Shown here one piece after another: positions 1 to 8,611 of a stretch of DNA of 37,472 nucleotides. Within the stretch, counting starts at the first letter, position 1. Each line of letters starts with the position of its first letter. The notes below the pieces were generated by a model. It worked only from the letters and a program-made list of their open reading frames with translations. It did not search any database and was not told where the DNA came from. The DNA comes from Oscillospiraceae bacterium (lineage in GTDB: Bacteria; Bacillota; Clostridia; Oscillospirales; CAG-272): NCBI GenBank assembly GCA_015064005.1, contig SVTA01000009.1, forward strand, positions 1-37,472, written 5' to 3'. The translations under genes and the position numbers were made by a program.

Positions 1-345
1 ACCTCCGTCACCATCGGGGATGGTGTGACTTCCATTGGCAACTATGCGTTCTACAATTGCACCGGTCTCACCTCCGTCACCATCGGGGATGGTGTGACTT
101 CCATTGGCGATTCTGCGTTCCGGGGGTGCCTTAGCCTCACATCCATCAACATTCCCGATGGTGTGACTTCCATTGGCAACTCTGCGTTCTACGGTTGCAC
201 TATCCTCACCTCCGTCACCATCGGGGATGGCGTGATTTCCATTGGCTATTCTGCGTTCCGCTTTTGCAGCAGTCTTACATCCATCAACATTCCAAATAGC
301 GTGACCAGTATTGCCAATTGGGCGTTTGATGATTCTGGAGTGGCC
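1..345 (+). repeat. Five consecutive 69-bp (23-aa) tandem repeat units encoding LRRs
   Basis: Unit starts at 1, 70, 139, 208 and 277. Units 1 and 2 share an identical first 39 nt (acctccgtcaccatcggggatggtgtgacttccattggc). Confidence 0.9.
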
Positions 346-561
346 GTTGTTTATTATACCGGTTCAGTAGAGGAGTGGCACAGCATTTCCATTCGTTCTG
401 AAAATTCGGATCTTTTCAAGGCTACCCGCTACTATTATAGCGAAACACTTCCCGTTGAGACGGGGAATTACTGGCACTGGGTAGATGGAAAGCCGGAAAT
501 TTGGTCGCAAACCATTGCGGAAAGAGAACCCGTCGATGATGTAGTAAGCGATCCCTTCTAA
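1..561 (+). CDS. BspA-like leucine-rich repeat (LRR_5) surface protein, 3' fragment (5' end outside window)
   Basis: Frame open from base 1 to TAA at 559-561. 23-aa repeats TSVTIGDGVTSIGNYAFYNCTGL / TSINIPDGVTSIGNSAFYGCTIL typical of BspA/LRR_5. C-terminal module ATRYYYSETLPVETGNYWHWVDGKPEIW. The ORF-track start at 25 is an internal GTG. Confidence 0.9.
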   Translation, partial: TSVTIGDGVTSIGNYAFYNCTGLTSVTIGDGVTSIGDSAFRGCLSLTSINIPDGVTSIGNSAFYGCTILTSVTIGDGVISIGYSAFRFCSSLTSINIPNSVTSIANWAFDDSGVAVVYYTGSVEEWHSISIRSENSDLFKATRYYYSETLPVETGNYWHWVDGKPEIWSQTIAEREPVDDVVSDPF

Positions 562-587
562 AGAGCCATTACCGTAATGGCATTTGC

Positions 588-621
588 AAAAGGGGGACGC
601 ACCGCAGGGTGCGTCCCTTTT
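588..621 (+). terminator. Intrinsic terminator after the first LRR gene
   Basis: GGGACGCACC (594-603) / GGTGCGTCCC (608-617), 4-nt loop, then TTTT. Confidence 0.85.
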
Positions 622-646
622 GGCTTTTCCATTTTGCCAAAAACTA

Positions 647-675
647 TTGACAAGATGCCGAAAAAGTGCTATACT
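647..675 (+). promoter_or_regulatory. Sigma-A type promoter
   Basis: TTGACA (647-652), 17-bp spacer, TATACT (670-675). Confidence 0.75.
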
Positions 676-681
676 GAAGCT

Positions 682-840
682 GCGACACAAGTGTATAAGC
701 CAAAAAGCGGTATGCGTTTTACTCGGATAAAATGCATGCCTTGTTCCGTATATCGCTTTTTGATGACAGATTGCCGAAGCACTGTGTTGCCGCAATGGGG
801 CTTTGCATGGTTTGGTGCGCAGCTCCGCTGCGCACTTTTT
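682..840 (+). ncRNA. Candidate structured leader RNA or small RNA ending in an intrinsic terminator
   Basis: Predicted start ~682. Stem 682-689+691-693 / 780-782+783-790; inner 15-bp stem AAAAAGCGGTATGCG (702-716) / CGTATATCGCTTTTT; terminator GTGCGCAGC (815-823) / GCTGCGCAC (827-835) + TTTTT (836-840). Class not recognised. Confidence 0.5.
815..840 (+). terminator. Intrinsic terminator immediately upstream of the second LRR gene's RBS
   Basis: 9-bp perfect stem GTGCGCAGC-tcc-GCTGCGCAC followed by TTTTT. Confidence 0.8.
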
Positions 841-860
841 CATAGGAAAGGATGAAGGAC

Positions 861-2048
861 ATGAAGAAACTGATCGTTGTACTGACCCTGCTGGCGTTGC
901 TTTTGCTTTGCGCCGGATGTCAGAAGCACACCCACACCTTTGGCGAATGGACGGTGGTCACCGCCGCCACCTGCACGACGGACGGAGAGCAAAAACGCAG
1001 CTGTGAATGCGGGGAGACCGAAACAGACGTGCTTGCCGCAGGACACGTTCCCGGCGATCCTGCCACCTGCACCGCAGCACAGATCTGCACTGTCTGCAAC
1101 GCGGAGCTGGCAGCTTCTTTCGGCCACGATTTTGTGGATTACGAGTGCACGCGCTGCGACGAAACGCAGTACAGCAAAGGTCTTGTCTTTGAGCTGAACC
1201 AGGACGGTGAAAGCTATGCCGTCAAGGGGATGGGCGACTGCACCGATACGCAGATCATTGTCCCCAGAACCCATGAAGGAAAGCCTGTGACGGCGATTGC
1301 GGGGGGTGCGTTTTGGTGTCAGAATACACTGCAGTCCGTTGTGATCTTGGACAGTGTTACGAGTGTTGGCAACATGGCATTTGCAGACTGCGAGGCGCTT
1401 ACCTCCGTTTCCTTACCCTCCGGACTTGAAAGCATCAGCGACAGTGTTTTTTCCGGTTGTACCAAGCTTCTTACCGTCAATATTCCGGACAGCGTTACCA
1501 CGATCGGCAGCGAAGCGTTCAACGGTTGCTCCCGCTTGAGATCCATCACGCTGCCGGATGGTGTAACCGGTATTGGCGCAAAGGCATTTGCAGGCTGCTC
1601 CGGTATTGGCTCCATCGCGATACCGGAAGGCGTTATTTGTATCAGTGACGGTGTGTTTAATAATTGCAGCAGCCTTGCCACCGTCACGCTTGGCAGCGCT
1701 GTCACCGACATTGGCGAGTTTGCCTTTTCCGGCTGCCATCGTCTGGTTTCGATCATGCTGCCGGAGAGTGTCAGTCGCATCGGCCCTTACGCCTTCTACG
1801 GCTGTAGCAGTCTGACCTCCCTGATGATCCCCAAGGGCGTTGCCAGCATTGGCTATTCGGCCGTTTCTTCCTGCAACGCCTTTGCAACCGTTTACTACGG
1901 TGGCACAGCGGAGCAGTGGACGGCGGTGCAGATCGGTATGGATAACAACCGCCTCAATTACGCTGCCCGCTATTACTACTCTGAAACCCGGCCCAGCGAG
2001 GCAGGGAACTACTGGCACTGGGTGGACAGCGTGCCCACAAAGTGGTGA
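861..2048 (+). CDS. Lipoprotein with Cys-rich N-terminal repeats and BspA-like LRR domain
   Basis: MKKLIVVLTLLALLLLCAGC lipobox; HTHTFGEWTVVTAATCTTDGEQKRSCECGE and similar Cys motifs; LRR_5 repeats; C-terminal RYYYSETRPSEAGNYWHWVDSVPTKW. Start 861 preferred over 852 because AGGAAAGGA is well spaced upstream. Confidence 0.88.
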   Translation: MKKLIVVLTLLALLLLCAGCQKHTHTFGEWTVVTAATCTTDGEQKRSCECGETETDVLAAGHVPGDPATCTAAQICTVCNAELAASFGHDFVDYECTRCDETQYSKGLVFELNQDGESYAVKGMGDCTDTQIIVPRTHEGKPVTAIAGGAFWCQNTLQSVVILDSVTSVGNMAFADCEALTSVSLPSGLESISDSVFSGCTKLLTVNIPDSVTTIGSEAFNGCSRLRSITLPDGVTGIGAKAFAGCSGIGSIAIPEGVICISDGVFNNCSSLATVTLGSAVTDIGEFAFSGCHRLVSIMLPESVSRIGPYAFYGCSSLTSLMIPKGVASIGYSAVSSCNAFATVYYGGTAEQWTAVQIGMDNNRLNYAARYYYSETRPSEAGNYWHWVDSVPTKW

Positions 2049-2080
2049 GAGCGCTTTGATGTAAAATATGATCATTCACA

Positions 2081-2116
2081 AAGCGAGGGCGCCTTGGGCG
2101 TCCTCGCTTCTTTTTG
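2081..2116 (+). terminator. Intrinsic terminator after the LRR lipoprotein gene
   Basis: GCGAGGGCGCC (2083-2093) / GGCGTCCTCGC (2097-2107), then TTCTTTTT. Confidence 0.8.
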
Positions 2117-2200
2117 GCATTTTTCGGCGGTGCTGACGGGGCATTCTCGGGCGCATAAAAATAATATTATAAATTTATTGATATTTTTGCATTTTTCCCC

Positions 2201-2229
2201 TTTACAAAATGGGGAAAATGGAGTACAAT
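2201..2229 (+). promoter_or_regulatory. Sigma-A type promoter for the pyrH operon
   Basis: TTTACA (2201-2206), 17-bp spacer, TACAAT (2224-2229), ~35 nt upstream of the pyrH start. Confidence 0.7.
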
Positions 2230-2263
2230 ATATAGGAATAGAATTTTATATTTCGAGGTGTTT

Positions 2264-2974
2264 ATGGCTACTCCAAGATATAAGCGAATTTTGTTGAAGC
2301 TATCCGGCGAGGCACTGACCGCTCCCGGCAAAGGAATCCTTGATTTTGATTTCATCGCCAAGGTGGCAGAGGTGCTGAAGCGCTGCTATGACGAGGGCGT
2401 TGAGATCGGCGTGATCGTTGGCGCGGGCAACATCTGGCGCGGCAGGCAGGGCGGCAAAATGGACCGCAAGCAGGCCGACCATATGGGCATGCTGGCCACT
2501 GCCATCAACGCGCTGGCGCTGCAGGATGCTTTTCTTGCCGCTGGGATGGACGCCGTGGTGATGAGCGCCGTGGAGATGCGCGCCTTTGCCGATACCTTTA
2601 CCGTCAACGACGCCAATGCGGCGCTGAAGGCAGGACGCGTTGTGATCTTTGCCTGTGGTCTTGGTCAGCCCTTCTTCTCCACCGATACCGCCGCCGTGCT
2701 GCGCGCAGCGGAGATCGACGCGGATGCCGTGCTGATGGCCAAAAACATTGACGGTATCTACACCGCTGACCCCAAGGTAGATTCCACCGCCACTCGCTAC
2801 GATGAGATCACCTATAAGGAGGTTCTTGAGAAGGAGCTGAAGGCTCTTGATCTTTCCGCCACCACCTTCTGCATGGAAAACGATATTCGCTGCTACGCCT
2901 TTGCCCTCAACGATCCCGACAACATCTACCGGGTCGTGATGGGTGAGCATATTGGAACCGAGTTGCACCGCTGA
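2264..2974 (+). CDS. pyrH: UMP kinase
   Basis: MATPRYKRILLKLSGEAL...GAGNIWRGRQG...DADAVLMAKNIDGIYTADPK; followed by frr. RBS cgaggtg; ATG at 2264. Confidence 0.96.
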   Translation: MATPRYKRILLKLSGEALTAPGKGILDFDFIAKVAEVLKRCYDEGVEIGVIVGAGNIWRGRQGGKMDRKQADHMGMLATAINALALQDAFLAAGMDAVVMSAVEMRAFADTFTVNDANAALKAGRVVIFACGLGQPFFSTDTAAVLRAAEIDADAVLMAKNIDGIYTADPKVDSTATRYDEITYKEVLEKELKALDLSATTFCMENDIRCYAFALNDPDNIYRVVMGEHIGTELHR

Positions 2975-3000
2975 AATACATATGAAAGTGAGAGTATATC

Positions 3001-3555
3001 ATGAAGCTGAACACCAAAGAGTTTGAAGAAAAAATGGGCAAGGCCATTTCCGTTCTTGAAAGCAATTTTGATACCATCCGTGTCGGCCAGGCCAACGCCG
3101 CCGTACTGAACCGCGTGAGCTTTGAGTATTACGGCTCTCCCACGCCCTTGACCTCCATGGCCGATATCCGTACTGCTGACGCGCGTACGCTGGTGATCAA
3201 GCCCTACGACGCCTCTACCCTTAAGGCAATGGAGAAGGCGATCCTTGCCTCCGACGTGGGCATTACTCCCAACAATGACGGCCAGGTGATCCGCCTCGCC
3301 TTCCCGCAGCTGACCGAGGAGCGCAGAAAGGATCTGTGCAAGCAGGTGCAGAAGATGGGCGAGGAGGCAAAGGTTGCCGTTCGTAATATTCGTCGCGATG
3401 CCAACGATCTTTGCAAGAAGATGGAGAAGGACGGCGATATGACCGAGGACGAGAGAAAGGCCTCTGAAAAGTCCGTGCAGGACCTCACCGATAAGTATAT
3501 CAAGCAGATCGATGCCTCCGTTGCCAAGAAGCAGCAGGACGTCATGGCCATCTGA
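3001..3555 (+). CDS. frr: Ribosome recycling factor
   Basis: 184 aa; FDTIRVGQANAAVLNRVSFEYYGSPTPL; IPN-like LAFPQLTEERRKDL. Confidence 0.97.
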   Translation: MKLNTKEFEEKMGKAISVLESNFDTIRVGQANAAVLNRVSFEYYGSPTPLTSMADIRTADARTLVIKPYDASTLKAMEKAILASDVGITPNNDGQVIRLAFPQLTEERRKDLCKQVQKMGEEAKVAVRNIRRDANDLCKKMEKDGDMTEDERKASEKSVQDLTDKYIKQIDASVAKKQQDVMAI

Positions 3556-3620
3556 CAACGTGGGCGGCGGGACCCGGCAAAGGCCCTCCGCCCCCTTTCT
3601 ATGAAGCTTGAGAGGTTTTT

Positions 3621-4328
3621 ATGTCTGAAAAAACGAACGAAACGGGAGCGACACCCGTTCTTCGCCATGTAGCCTTTATCATGGACGGCAACGGCCGCTG
3701 GGCCAAAAAGCGGGGGCTTCCCCGGGAACATGGCCATGCCTTCGGTGTCAAGGCCTTTCGCGCCATTGTAGACCATTGCGGCAGGCTGGGGCTTGAGGCG
3801 GCTACCTTTTACGCCTTTTCCACGGAAAATTGGAAGCGCCCGCCCCGCGAGGTCAATGCCATCATGAAGCTGATGGATACCTACCTTGGCGAATGTGAGA
3901 AAAAGCTGGATCAGTACGAATTCCGCATTTGCTTTTTGGGGGATAAATCGGCTTTTGATGACAAGAGAAGGGGAAGAATGGAGCGGCTGGAGGCATTGAC
4001 CCGCGACCGCACCCGTATACTCAATATTGCCCTGAATTACGGCGGGCGCAGCGAGCTTGTCACTGCCTGCAACCGTCTGCTTGCCGCAGGCAAGAAAAAT
4101 GTGACCGAGGCGGAGCTGAACGCGGCGCTGTACACGGCCGCAAGCCCCGACCCCGACTTGATCATCCGCACCGGCGGAGATCTGCGCATTTCCAACTTCC
4201 TGCTGTGGCAGGCCGCCTATGCGGAGCTGTATTTTACAGACGTGCTATGGCCGGATTTCGGCCCCGCGGAGTTGGATGCCGCCATTGCCGAATATTACAC
4301 GCGCAAGCGCCGTTTTGGCGGCGTTTGA
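3621..4328 (+). CDS. uppS: Isoprenyl (undecaprenyl) diphosphate synthase
   Basis: HVAFIMDGNGRWAKKRGLPREHGH...FYAFSTENWKRP...DPDLIIRTGGDLRISNFLLWQAAYAELYF. Confidence 0.97.
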   Translation: MSEKTNETGATPVLRHVAFIMDGNGRWAKKRGLPREHGHAFGVKAFRAIVDHCGRLGLEAATFYAFSTENWKRPPREVNAIMKLMDTYLGECEKKLDQYEFRICFLGDKSAFDDKRRGRMERLEALTRDRTRILNIALNYGGRSELVTACNRLLAAGKKNVTEAELNAALYTAASPDPDLIIRTGGDLRISNFLLWQAAYAELYFTDVLWPDFGPAELDAAIAEYYTRKRRFGGV

Positions 4329-4351
4329 GCCGATTTTGGAGGATTTTAACG

Positions 4352-5206
4352 ATGAAGACCCGGATCATCACAGCCGTGATCGCCGTTTTGGGTATTTTCC
4401 CATTTTTCTGGTTTTCCGCGCCTGTGGAGCCCACGAACATTTTGAATTATGCGTTTCCGTTGCTGATCTCTCTCATTTCTCTGTTTTCCGTGTGGGAGCT
4501 GCTCCACGGTCTTTCACTTGACAAGAATTATTTCGTCAGCGTGCCGTTTTATCTTGCGTCCTTCTGCTTTCCGATGCTGGCGCGCGTGATGAGACAGGAT
4601 CTCCACGCCTACCGACAGATCGCGATTTTTTCCGTGCTTGCCATTGCCATCTACCTTTTTGCCGTGATGGTCTTTCAATTTGGAAAGCTGGATACCGGCA
4701 AGATCGGCCTTGCCTTTATGACCTCTGCTTACATTGTGGGTGCCAACGCCGGCGTGATCGTGCTGCGTGACGTACCGCAGTTTGGCAGATACCTGTTCCT
4801 GATCCCCTTTGTATTTGCTTGGGTAACGGACAGCTGCGCTTACTTTGCCGGACGCCTGTTTGGCAAGCATAAGCTGATCCCGCGGGTCAGTCCTAAAAAG
4901 ACGGTGGAGGGTGCCGTGGGCGGCTTTGTCTGCTGTGCACTGACCACGCTGCTGTACGGCTTTGTGGTCGCGCGCTGCTTCCACGTGACCCCCAATTACC
5001 TGGTGCTGGGCATCAGCGGCCTTGTTATCGGTGTCGTATCGCAGATCGGTGATCTGATGATGTCCGCCATCAAGCGCCAGCAGGGTATCAAGGATTTTGG
5101 CTGGATGCTGCCGGGACACGGCGGTATGCTGGATCGCTTTGATTCCAGCATGGCCGTAACGGTGCTGGTGCTGATCGTTTCTACCTATTTCCCCTTTTTC
5201 TACTGA
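4352..5206 (+). CDS. cdsA: Phosphatidate cytidylyltransferase
   Basis: Multi-TM; FAWVTDSCAYFAGRLFGKHKLIPRVSPKKTVEGAVGG and SQIGDLMMSAIKRQQGIKDFGWMLPGHGGMLDRFDS. ATG 4352 with RBS ggagga; the track ORF from 4205 is over-extended. Confidence 0.95.
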   Translation: MKTRIITAVIAVLGIFPFFWFSAPVEPTNILNYAFPLLISLISLFSVWELLHGLSLDKNYFVSVPFYLASFCFPMLARVMRQDLHAYRQIAIFSVLAIAIYLFAVMVFQFGKLDTGKIGLAFMTSAYIVGANAGVIVLRDVPQFGRYLFLIPFVFAWVTDSCAYFAGRLFGKHKLIPRVSPKKTVEGAVGGFVCCALTTLLYGFVVARCFHVTPNYLVLGISGLVIGVVSQIGDLMMSAIKRQQGIKDFGWMLPGHGGMLDRFDSSMAVTVLVLIVSTYFPFFY

Positions 5207-5207
5207 T

Positions 5208-6362
5208 ATGAATGCTAATTTTCCAAGTACGATCATTTTGGGCTCCACCGGCTCCGTCGGTGAACAGGCGCTTGATGTTGCCCGTCAGCACGCCATACCG
5301 ATAAAGGCGCTTTCCGCCAACAAAAGCTGGCAGCGTGTGGCTGAGCAGGCAAGGGAATTCCGGCCGCAGGCCGTTGCCATGAGCGATGAGACCGCTGCCA
5401 CTTCGCTGCGCACAGCACTGGCGGATACCCCGATCCGCGTTTACGGCGGTGAGGCAGGGGTGCTTGAAATGATCGCCGATACCGAGGCAGAATTTGCCGT
5501 CAATGCCATTTTAGGCGAGGCGGGGCTTGCCCCCACCCTTGCTGTGCTGCGCTCCGGAAAGCACTTGGCGCTGGCCAACAAGGAGTCTCTGGTGGTGGCC
5601 GGCGATATCGTGATGGCGGAGGCAAGGGAACGCGGTCTGCGCATTACACCGGTAGACAGTGAGCACTGCGCCATTGACCAGTGCCTGCGTGCCGGCGCCC
5701 ACGGCGAGATCAAAAAGCTGATCCTGACCGCCTCCGGCGGCCCCTTTTTCGGCAAAAAAAGAGCCGATCTTACCGATATTACCGTCGATCAGACGCTGGC
5801 GCACCCCACCTGGCAAATGGGCGCCAAGATCACCGTGGATTCCGCTACCCTGATGAACAAGGGCTTTGAGGTGATCGAGGCGGCGCACCTGTTTGGGCTG
5901 GACGCCTCTAAAATCGACGTGGTGGTGCACCGCGAGAGCATAATCCACTCGATGGTCGAGTATATTGATAATAGCGTGATCGCCCAGATGTCGGTGCCGG
6001 ATATGCGTCTTTGCGTGCAGTACGCGCTGACCTCACCCCGCCGCACCGCTGCGGTAATCCCACCCCTCGATCTTGTCAAGGCGGGCAAGCTGACCTTTGC
6101 GGAGCCCGATGGCGAAACCTTTCCGCTTCTGCCGCTGGCAAAGCGGATGCTGGCGCTTGGCGGCGGCGCTCCCGCCGCGCTGAATGCGGCCAACGAGGTC
6201 GCCGTTGCGGCTTTTCTGCAGCACCGCATTTCGCTGCTGTCACTGTTTGACGTTGTGCTGCGCGTGACCGAGGATATGCCGCACGCGGCAAAAGCCGTGA
6301 GCCTGCAGGAGATCCTCGACGCAGACCGCGAGGCGAGAGAGCGCGCGCTTGCACTGATTTGA
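5208..6362 (+). CDS. dxr: 1-deoxy-D-xylulose 5-phosphate reductoisomerase
   Basis: ILGSTGSVGEQALDVAR; LANKESLVVAGD; PVDSEHCAIDQCL; ATLMNKGFEVIEAAHLF. Confidence 0.97.
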   Translation: MNANFPSTIILGSTGSVGEQALDVARQHAIPIKALSANKSWQRVAEQAREFRPQAVAMSDETAATSLRTALADTPIRVYGGEAGVLEMIADTEAEFAVNAILGEAGLAPTLAVLRSGKHLALANKESLVVAGDIVMAEARERGLRITPVDSEHCAIDQCLRAGAHGEIKKLILTASGGPFFGKKRADLTDITVDQTLAHPTWQMGAKITVDSATLMNKGFEVIEAAHLFGLDASKIDVVVHRESIIHSMVEYIDNSVIAQMSVPDMRLCVQYALTSPRRTAAVIPPLDLVKAGKLTFAEPDGETFPLLPLAKRMLALGGGAPAALNAANEVAVAAFLQHRISLLSLFDVVLRVTEDMPHAAKAVSLQEILDADREARERALALI

Positions 6363-6391
6363 ATTTCGTTTTGTTACAAGGAGATGTTACG

Positions 6392-7492
6392 TTGACCTTC
6401 CTTTATATTTTGCTGGCCATTTTTTCCTTCGGTGTGATGATCATGATCCACGAGCTTGGCCATTTTCTTGTCGCCCGCGCCTGCGGCGTCGGCATTCATG
6501 AATTTTCGCTGGGCATGGGCCCTCGCCTGATTTCCAAAAAGGGAAATCAGTGGCGCTTTTTCTTTACAAAGGTAACGGAGGCGGAGGAAGCCGAGATCCC
6601 TCCGCGCTCAGACGGTCTTCCCGTGACCGAATATTCGCTGCGCCTGCTCCCCATCGGCGGCTTCGTCAGTATGGTGGGCGAGGATGAGGAGACGAATGAT
6701 CCCCACGCGCTTTGCAACAAAAAAGCATGGCAGCGCATGCTGATTATGGGCGCCGGCGCCACAATGAACCTGCTGCTGGGGCTGATTTTGTCCATTGTGC
6801 TGGTCTGCATTTCTCCCCAGATTCCCTCAACCACCGTTGACAGCTTCCGCGAGGGCGCAACCAGCTCTGCCGCCGGTCTGCAGGCCGGTGACGTGATCAC
6901 CCACGTCAACGGTGTGCGCGTCTTTTCCGGCAACGAGCTGAACTACGAGATCATATATAACGGCTACAAGCCCGTTGATCTTACCGTGAAGCGTGACGGC
7001 GAGGTGAAGGTGCTGGAGGATGTGATCTTTCCCACGGAGGAGTCCGAGGGTGTGGTGTTTGGCGTGTTTGATTTTTACGTGCTGCCGGAGGCAAAGACCC
7101 CCGGAAACGTGATCAAGCAGAGCTTTACCAGAGCCGCCTCCATGGTGAAAATGGTATTCGACTCGCTGTTTGACCTGATTACCGGTAGATTTGGCCTTGA
7201 TGCCATGTCCGGCCCCGTCGGTGTGACGGAGGGAATGGTAACGGCAGCCAAGATCGGCCCGGAGAGCTTTTTGTATCTCGTGGCGGTGATCACCGTCAAT
7301 CTTGGCATTTTCAATCTGCTGCCGATTCCGGCGCTGGATGGCGGACGACTCTTTTTCCTGCTGATCGAGGCGATCATCCGTCGTCCCATCAACAAAAATG
7401 TGGAAGGATATATTCATTTTGCGGGGATCCTGCTGCTCTTTCTTTTGATGGCACTGATCCTCTGCAAGGATGTTGTCAAGCTGTTTATATGA
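6392..7492 (+). CDS. rseP: RIP/site-2 protease family zinc metalloprotease with PDZ domain
   Basis: HELGHFLVARACGVGIHEFSLGMGP; PDZ-like GLQAGDVITHVNG; NLLPIPALDGGRLFFLLIEAI. TTG start at 6392 preferred (RBS AAGGAG). Confidence 0.93.
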   Translation: MTFLYILLAIFSFGVMIMIHELGHFLVARACGVGIHEFSLGMGPRLISKKGNQWRFFFTKVTEAEEAEIPPRSDGLPVTEYSLRLLPIGGFVSMVGEDEETNDPHALCNKKAWQRMLIMGAGATMNLLLGLILSIVLVCISPQIPSTTVDSFREGATSSAAGLQAGDVITHVNGVRVFSGNELNYEIIYNGYKPVDLTVKRDGEVKVLEDVIFPTEESEGVVFGVFDFYVLPEAKTPGNVIKQSFTRAASMVKMVFDSLFDLITGRFGLDAMSGPVGVTEGMVTAAKIGPESFLYLVAVITVNLGIFNLLPIPALDGGRLFFLLIEAIIRRPINKNVEGYIHFAGILLLFLLMALILCKDVVKLFI

Positions 7493-8577
7493 TGAACTAT
7501 AACGAGATCCGAAGAAGCACGCGGAGCGTTAAAGTCGGCGGTATCACCGTCGGCGGCAGCGCTCCCGTTGCCATACAGTCCATGACCAATACCGACACGG
7601 CAGACGTCGCTGCTACTTTGGCGCAGATCAAGGCACTGTGCCTTGCCGGCTGCGAGATCGTGCGCGTAACCGTGCCGGACATGGCGGCGGCAAACGCCGT
7701 TTTTGAGATCAGAAACGCGCTGCCGGAGGTGCCTCTGGTAGCGGATATCCATTATGACTACCGCGTGGCTGTCCGTTGCGCGGAGATCGGCGTGGACAAA
7801 ATCCGCATCAATCCCGGCAATATCGGCGGAGAGGACCGGGTAAAGGCGGTTTGCACCGCTTGCCGCGCCGCCGGCATTCCCATCCGCATTGGGGTAAACA
7901 GCGGATCGCTTGAAAAGCATATTCTCGAAAAATACGGCGCCCCCACAGCCGAGGCTCTGGCTGCCAGCGCCTTTTATCACGTGGAGCTGCTTGAAAAATT
8001 TGATTTCACCGACACGGTCATTTCCATCAAGGCCTCCGACGTGCCCACCATGATCGCTGCCAATCGGTTGGTTGCCGCACGGTGCGATTACCCCATTCAC
8101 CTCGGCGTGACCGAGGCGGGAGGGCGGCTTGCAGGCAGTATCAAGAGCGCTATTGGCATTGGCACACTGCTGCTGGAGGGTATTGGCGATACCGTGCGCG
8201 TTTCGCTCACAGCAGATCCTGTAGAGGAGATCGCCGCTGCGCGCTCCATCCTTTCCGCCATCGGCATGGAAGGAAAAAGCGGCATGAATATCGTCAGCTG
8301 CCCCACCTGTGGCCGGACGAAGATTAATCTCATTTCGCTTGTAGAGCGATTTGAGCGTGCTGTGGATGCTGAAGGACTGCGGGAGGTACCGCTGCGCGTA
8401 GCGCTGATGGGCTGCCCCGTAAACGGCCCCGGTGAGGCGCGAGAGGCTGACATCGGTATTTGCGGCGGAGTGGGTGAAGCGCTCCTCATCGCCCGCGGCG
8501 AGGTGCTGCGTAAGATACCGGAGGAAGCGATCATTGACACGCTGATCGCAGAGATCAAGGCTCTTGCCAATAAATAA
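7489..8577 (+). CDS. ispG: 4-hydroxy-3-methylbut-2-enyl diphosphate synthase (flavodoxin)
   Basis: RSTRSVKVGGITVGGSAPVAIQSMTNTDTAD; NPGNIGGEDRV; SCPTCGRT; LMGCPVNGPGEAREADIGICGG. Overlaps rseP by 4 nt. Confidence 0.97.
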   Translation: MMNYNEIRRSTRSVKVGGITVGGSAPVAIQSMTNTDTADVAATLAQIKALCLAGCEIVRVTVPDMAAANAVFEIRNALPEVPLVADIHYDYRVAVRCAEIGVDKIRINPGNIGGEDRVKAVCTACRAAGIPIRIGVNSGSLEKHILEKYGAPTAEALAASAFYHVELLEKFDFTDTVISIKASDVPTMIAANRLVAARCDYPIHLGVTEAGGRLAGSIKSAIGIGTLLLEGIGDTVRVSLTADPVEEIAAARSILSAIGMEGKSGMNIVSCPTCGRTKINLISLVERFERAVDAEGLREVPLRVALMGCPVNGPGEAREADIGICGGVGEALLIARGEVLRKIPEEAIIDTLIAEIKALANK

Positions 8578-8611
8578 TAAAAGACAAAAGTAAAAAGGAA
8601 AGGAACCGCAC

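Noticed and set aside
1-345. 69-bp repeats considered as a CRISPR-like or satellite array
   Set aside because: Units are contiguous, in frame and encode canonical 23-aa LRR_5 repeats; no spacers.
364-843. Minus-strand 159-aa ORF and plus-strand 577-855 ORF in the LRR intergenic region
   Set aside because: They run through terminator hairpins and the promoter/structured RNA; no motif or RBS support.
2194-2220. Imperfect CCCCTTTACAAAATGGGG palindrome over the pyrH -35
   Set aside because: Too short and imperfect to claim as an operator beyond the promoter itself.
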